From: JAIBDK01 sp965261915
GTDB lineage: Bacteria > Pseudomonadota > Gammaproteobacteria > Arenicellales > Poriferihabitantaceae
Assembly (NCBI GenBank): GCA_965261915.1
Contig: CBDHDW010000013.1
Coordinates: 2,852,001 to 2,916,000 of the forward strand
Direction of reading: 5' to 3'
Length of the DNA: 64,000 nucleotides
This document shows, one piece after another, positions 62,008 to 64,000 of this stretch. A program made the position numbers and the translations under genes. Each line of letters starts with the position of its first letter. The first letter of the stretch is position 1. The notes under the pieces were generated by a model. It saw only the letters and a list, made by a program, of their open reading frames with translations, was not told the origin of the DNA and did no database searches.

Positions 62008-63108
62008 TTACTGCTGTAATGATTTTGCAAAAGCTTGACCCAGCTGCGCGTTGGAAGATTGTGCTCCCGCCCAGAAAGGTACTGCAATATGGGCAAAATC
62101 AATTTGAGACTGCCAAACTTCAGCGAAAAATTCATTTTCAGCCGCATTCCTCTCTAGAGCGGCCCGCGCTGCATTCATGTATGCAGGGAAGTAATCCGCT
62201 GGAGTATCATGCAATTGTACGCCGTGGTTTTCAGTCAGGTCTTTTAGTGCTTTACCGTTTTCATAAATACGATAGCTCAAAGAGCGGATCAGTGATGCGT
62301 CAGCAGCAACATTGATTGCAGTTTGTTGATGAGGGGTTAAGCTATCCCAAACGTCGCCATTGATATACATGTCGGCATTTACAACGACTTGGTGTAAGCC
62401 TTGTAAATAGTAGTGCTTGAGTACTTTGTGGAATCCGAATACGCTGTCAGGTTTAGGACAACACCATTCAGCAGCATCGATAGTGCCTTTTTCAAGGGCA
62501 GGTAAGATGTCACCACCACTCATTGCGACTGATGCCACACCGATATCTTTATAGGTTTGGCCTGGAATGCCTGGAGGGGTACGGAAGCGGTACTTACGGA
62601 AATCATCCATGCTGTTAATGGGCTCTTTAAACCACCCCAGCGCTTCTGGGCCAACTGGTTGAAGCATAATGCCGTGAATGTTCAGGCCCATTTCGTCCCA
62701 AAGCTGATCGTAGAGTTCGCGTCCGCCGCCGTTCATGAACCATGAAACGAAAGCGATGTTGTCGATACCAACACCAGCGCCAGCGACAGGGGAGCCAAAC
62801 AGCATTGCTGCAGGATGGATACCAGACCAGTAGTGAGTCCAGGCAAACCCAGCGTCAACGAGGCCTTTGTCAACGGCGCCGAGAATGTCTCGTCCGCTTA
62901 CGATTGCGCCGTCAGGCAATACTTCAATTTTTACTTCGCCATTGGTAAGCGCTGCAACGTTAGCTGCGAAATCTTTTACCATCACGATTTCGTCCGCTTT
63001 GGTAGGCAACACCGATTGGACACGGATTGTGACTTCCGCATACGCTGTACCAGCGAACACGGACAAACTGACAATACCAGCTGCCACAAGTTTTAATAAT
63101 TTAGACAT
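62008..63108 (-). CDS. dctP: TRAP transporter substrate-binding protein
   Basis: A 366-residue periplasmic receptor. The ATG at 63108 follows GAGGAG and starts a clear signal peptide (MSKLLKLVAAGIVSLSVFAG, cleavage after AYA before EVTIRV). The frame from 63168 would hide it. The mature part shows VKIEVLPDGAIVSGRDILGA, PINSMDDFRKYRFRTPPGIP (the conserved Arg) and ALEKGTIDAAEWCCPKPDSV, with the E-W-x-x-P motif of TRAP receptors for small acids or sulfonates. It is followed by two hairpins, dctQ and dctM, then a HisD-family dehydrogenase and SDR that may act on the imported substrate. Confidence 0.92.
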   Translation of the reverse strand: MSKLLKLVAAGIVSLSVFAGTAYAEVTIRVQSVLPTKADEIVMVKDFAANVAALTNGEVKIEVLPDGAIVSGRDILGAVDKGLVDAGFAWTHYWSGIHPAAMLFGSPVAGAGVGIDNIAFVSWFMNGGGRELYDQLWDEMGLNIHGIMLQPVGPEALGWFKEPINSMDDFRKYRFRTPPGIPGQTYKDIGVASVAMSGGDILPALEKGTIDAAEWCCPKPDSVFGFHKVLKHYYLQGLHQVVVNADMYINGDVWDSLTPHQQTAINVAADASLIRSLSYRIYENGKALKDLTENHGVQLHDTPADYFPAYMNAARAALERNAAENEFFAEVWQSQIDFAHIAVPFWAGAQSSNAQLGQAFAKSLQQ

Positions 63109-63257
63109 GAATTTTCTCCTCGTCTTGTATTTTGGGGTTATCAATATACTTTCATCTGAAAATGCCATCTATAAAACAGCTAAAATGAAACTATGGGTCT
63201 CATTTTGGCACAGGACAGATAAAGAAGCAATTTCAATTTCAGGGGCGTCTCGATTCA

Positions 63258-64000
63258 TTATTGCCAGTCCTGCAATATCATATCAGCGCATTTTTCGCCG
63301 ATCATGATGCTTGGCGCATTGGTATTGCCAGAAACGATATCTGGCATGATGGAGGCATCTGACACCCTTAATCCGGCGACACCGTGTACTTTCAATCTAT
63401 CATCTACAACTGAATCCGGGTCACTATCTGGTCCCATTTTGCAGGTGCTGGTTGGATGATAAATTGTGGTTGCGGTATTTCTCGCATGCTCCAGCAGTTG
63501 GTCATCGGTAACGAGGTGTGAGCCGGGATCAAATTCTTCGATAATCTGGGATTGCAGCGCAGGCATGGATGCGATCCTTCTCGACAGCTTCATCGCATCA
63601 ACCGCAACTTCACAGTCTTCTGCAGTCGACAAATAGTTTGGCTGAATGGACGGGTGTACCAAAGGGTCTCTCGAGGTGATTTGTATACTACCGGCGCTGC
63701 TCGGTCTTAGTTGGCAAACAGAGGAAGTAAACGCTGAAAAAGCATGTGTGCCTTCGCCAGGGTTATCAGAACTAAGGGGTTGAAAATGAAACTGTATATC
63801 CGGTCTGGTGATTACGTCGGAGGATTTAGTGAAAACCACAACCTGACTCGCAGCCATCGTCATCGGTCCGGATCGGGCCAAAATGTATTTCAATCCGATC
63901 AACATTTTTCCAACAGGATTGCTGATTTCATCATTCAGGGTTGCGCCTCGTGTCTTGTACACCGCTCTAATCTGTAAATGATCTTTAAGATTATTGCCGA
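63258..64000 (-). CDS. GMC oxidoreductase, choline dehydrogenase-like, partial (5' end beyond window)
   Basis: The C-terminal 247 residues of a GMC-family flavoenzyme. At the right edge the frame reads GNNLKDHLQIRAVYKTRGAT, the conserved G-x-NL-x-DH motif. Then come MLIGLKYILARSGPMTMAAS, HAFSAFTSSVCQLRPSSAGS, YHPTSTCKMGPDSDPDSVVD with the active-site His, and the C-terminal DIVSGNTNAPSIMIGEKCAD with the second catalytic residue Asn. Relatives oxidise choline or other alcohols to aldehydes. It precedes the second TRAP dctP by 149 bp on the same strand. The substrate is uncertain. No stop interrupts the visible portion. Confidence 0.88.
   Translation of the reverse strand, partial: GNNLKDHLQIRAVYKTRGATLNDEISNPVGKMLIGLKYILARSGPMTMAASQVVVFTKSSDVITRPDIQFHFQPLSSDNPGEGTHAFSAFTSSVCQLRPSSAGSIQITSRDPLVHPSIQPNYLSTAEDCEVAVDAMKLSRRIASMPALQSQIIEEFDPGSHLVTDDQLLEHARNTATTIYHPTSTCKMGPDSDPDSVVDDRLKVHGVAGLRVSDASIMPDIVSGNTNAPSIMIGEKCADMILQDWQ

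Noticed and set aside
1..64000. tRNA, rRNA and replication origin
   Set aside because: I saw no cloverleaf-like segment with a GGTTCRAATCC arm, no rRNA-like sequence, and no DnaA-box cluster in the spacers.

Overview
The window looks like chromosome from a marine, probably gammaproteobacterial, heterotroph. Two tripartite TRAP transporters, an aprMBA APS reductase operon, a long proline dehydrogenase (PutA), a branched-chain-type ABC importer, and many FAD, Rieske and SDR oxidoreductases for amines, betaines and perhaps sulfonates all point that way. Intact metabolic operons alternate with broken genes, gene fragments, insertion sequences and AT-rich islands. This pattern suits a genome in flux or under relaxed selection, possibly host-associated; that is inference. 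No rRNA, tRNA or CRISPR array was seen.

Layout. 0-2 kb: frameshifted ThiF/MoeB-like and SnoaL-like genes, a cyclase remnant, and two copies of a 109-bp element with terminal inverted repeats. 2-7 kb: glpD and a first dctP-Q-M TRAP operon. 7-14.5 kb: a flavin monooxygenase, a YtoQ protein, a Rieske oxygenase and an SDR among truncated genes (DMFase-like, PAS, SDR, aminotransferase, wecB-like, glycosyltransferase). 14.6-19 kb: class V aminotransferase, PiT phosphate transporter with its DUF47 partner, beta-carbonic anhydrase. 19-21 kb: AT-rich DUF262/HNH gene with one in-frame stop at codon 17. 21-30 kb: two FAD amine oxidases, a TPR protein, a SlyD-like isomerase and aprM-aprB-aprA. 30-33 kb: putA.

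33-40.4 kb is a mobile accessory patch. It holds a solitary attC-like site, a NERD-domain gene with a triplicated 118-residue C-terminal unit, ISL3 remnants, and an IS66-type element interrupted by an IS1380-type element. The IS66 element is flanked exactly by 1,099-bp direct repeats. 40.4-50.3 kb: a frameshifted dimethylglycine/sarcosine-dehydrogenase-like gene, divergent from a methyltransferase and a complete ABC importer (substrate-binding protein plus LivHMGF-like subunits).

50.4-56.6 kb is the most interesting island. A deleted IS5-type element borders an AT-rich, promoter-led operon. It encodes a 58-residue precursor peptide ending FDRVHNRHNR, a radical SAM/SPASM-like enzyme, a 2-oxoglutarate/Fe(II) oxygenase and an HExxH-type putative peptide beta-hydroxylase. 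This looks like a RiPP pathway with three aromatic-X-Arg motifs suited to three-residue cyclophanes. Beside it, on the other strand, is a Septu-like defence pair (PtuA ATPase, PtuB HNH).

57-64 kb: a second TRAP operon followed by a HisD-family dehydrogenase, an SDR and an internally deleted zinc alcohol dehydrogenase. This order recalls dihydroxypropanesulfonate (hps) catabolic clusters. A GMC (choline dehydrogenase-like) oxidoreductase runs off the right edge. Sulfite released from sulfonates could be oxidised by the AprMBA proteins.
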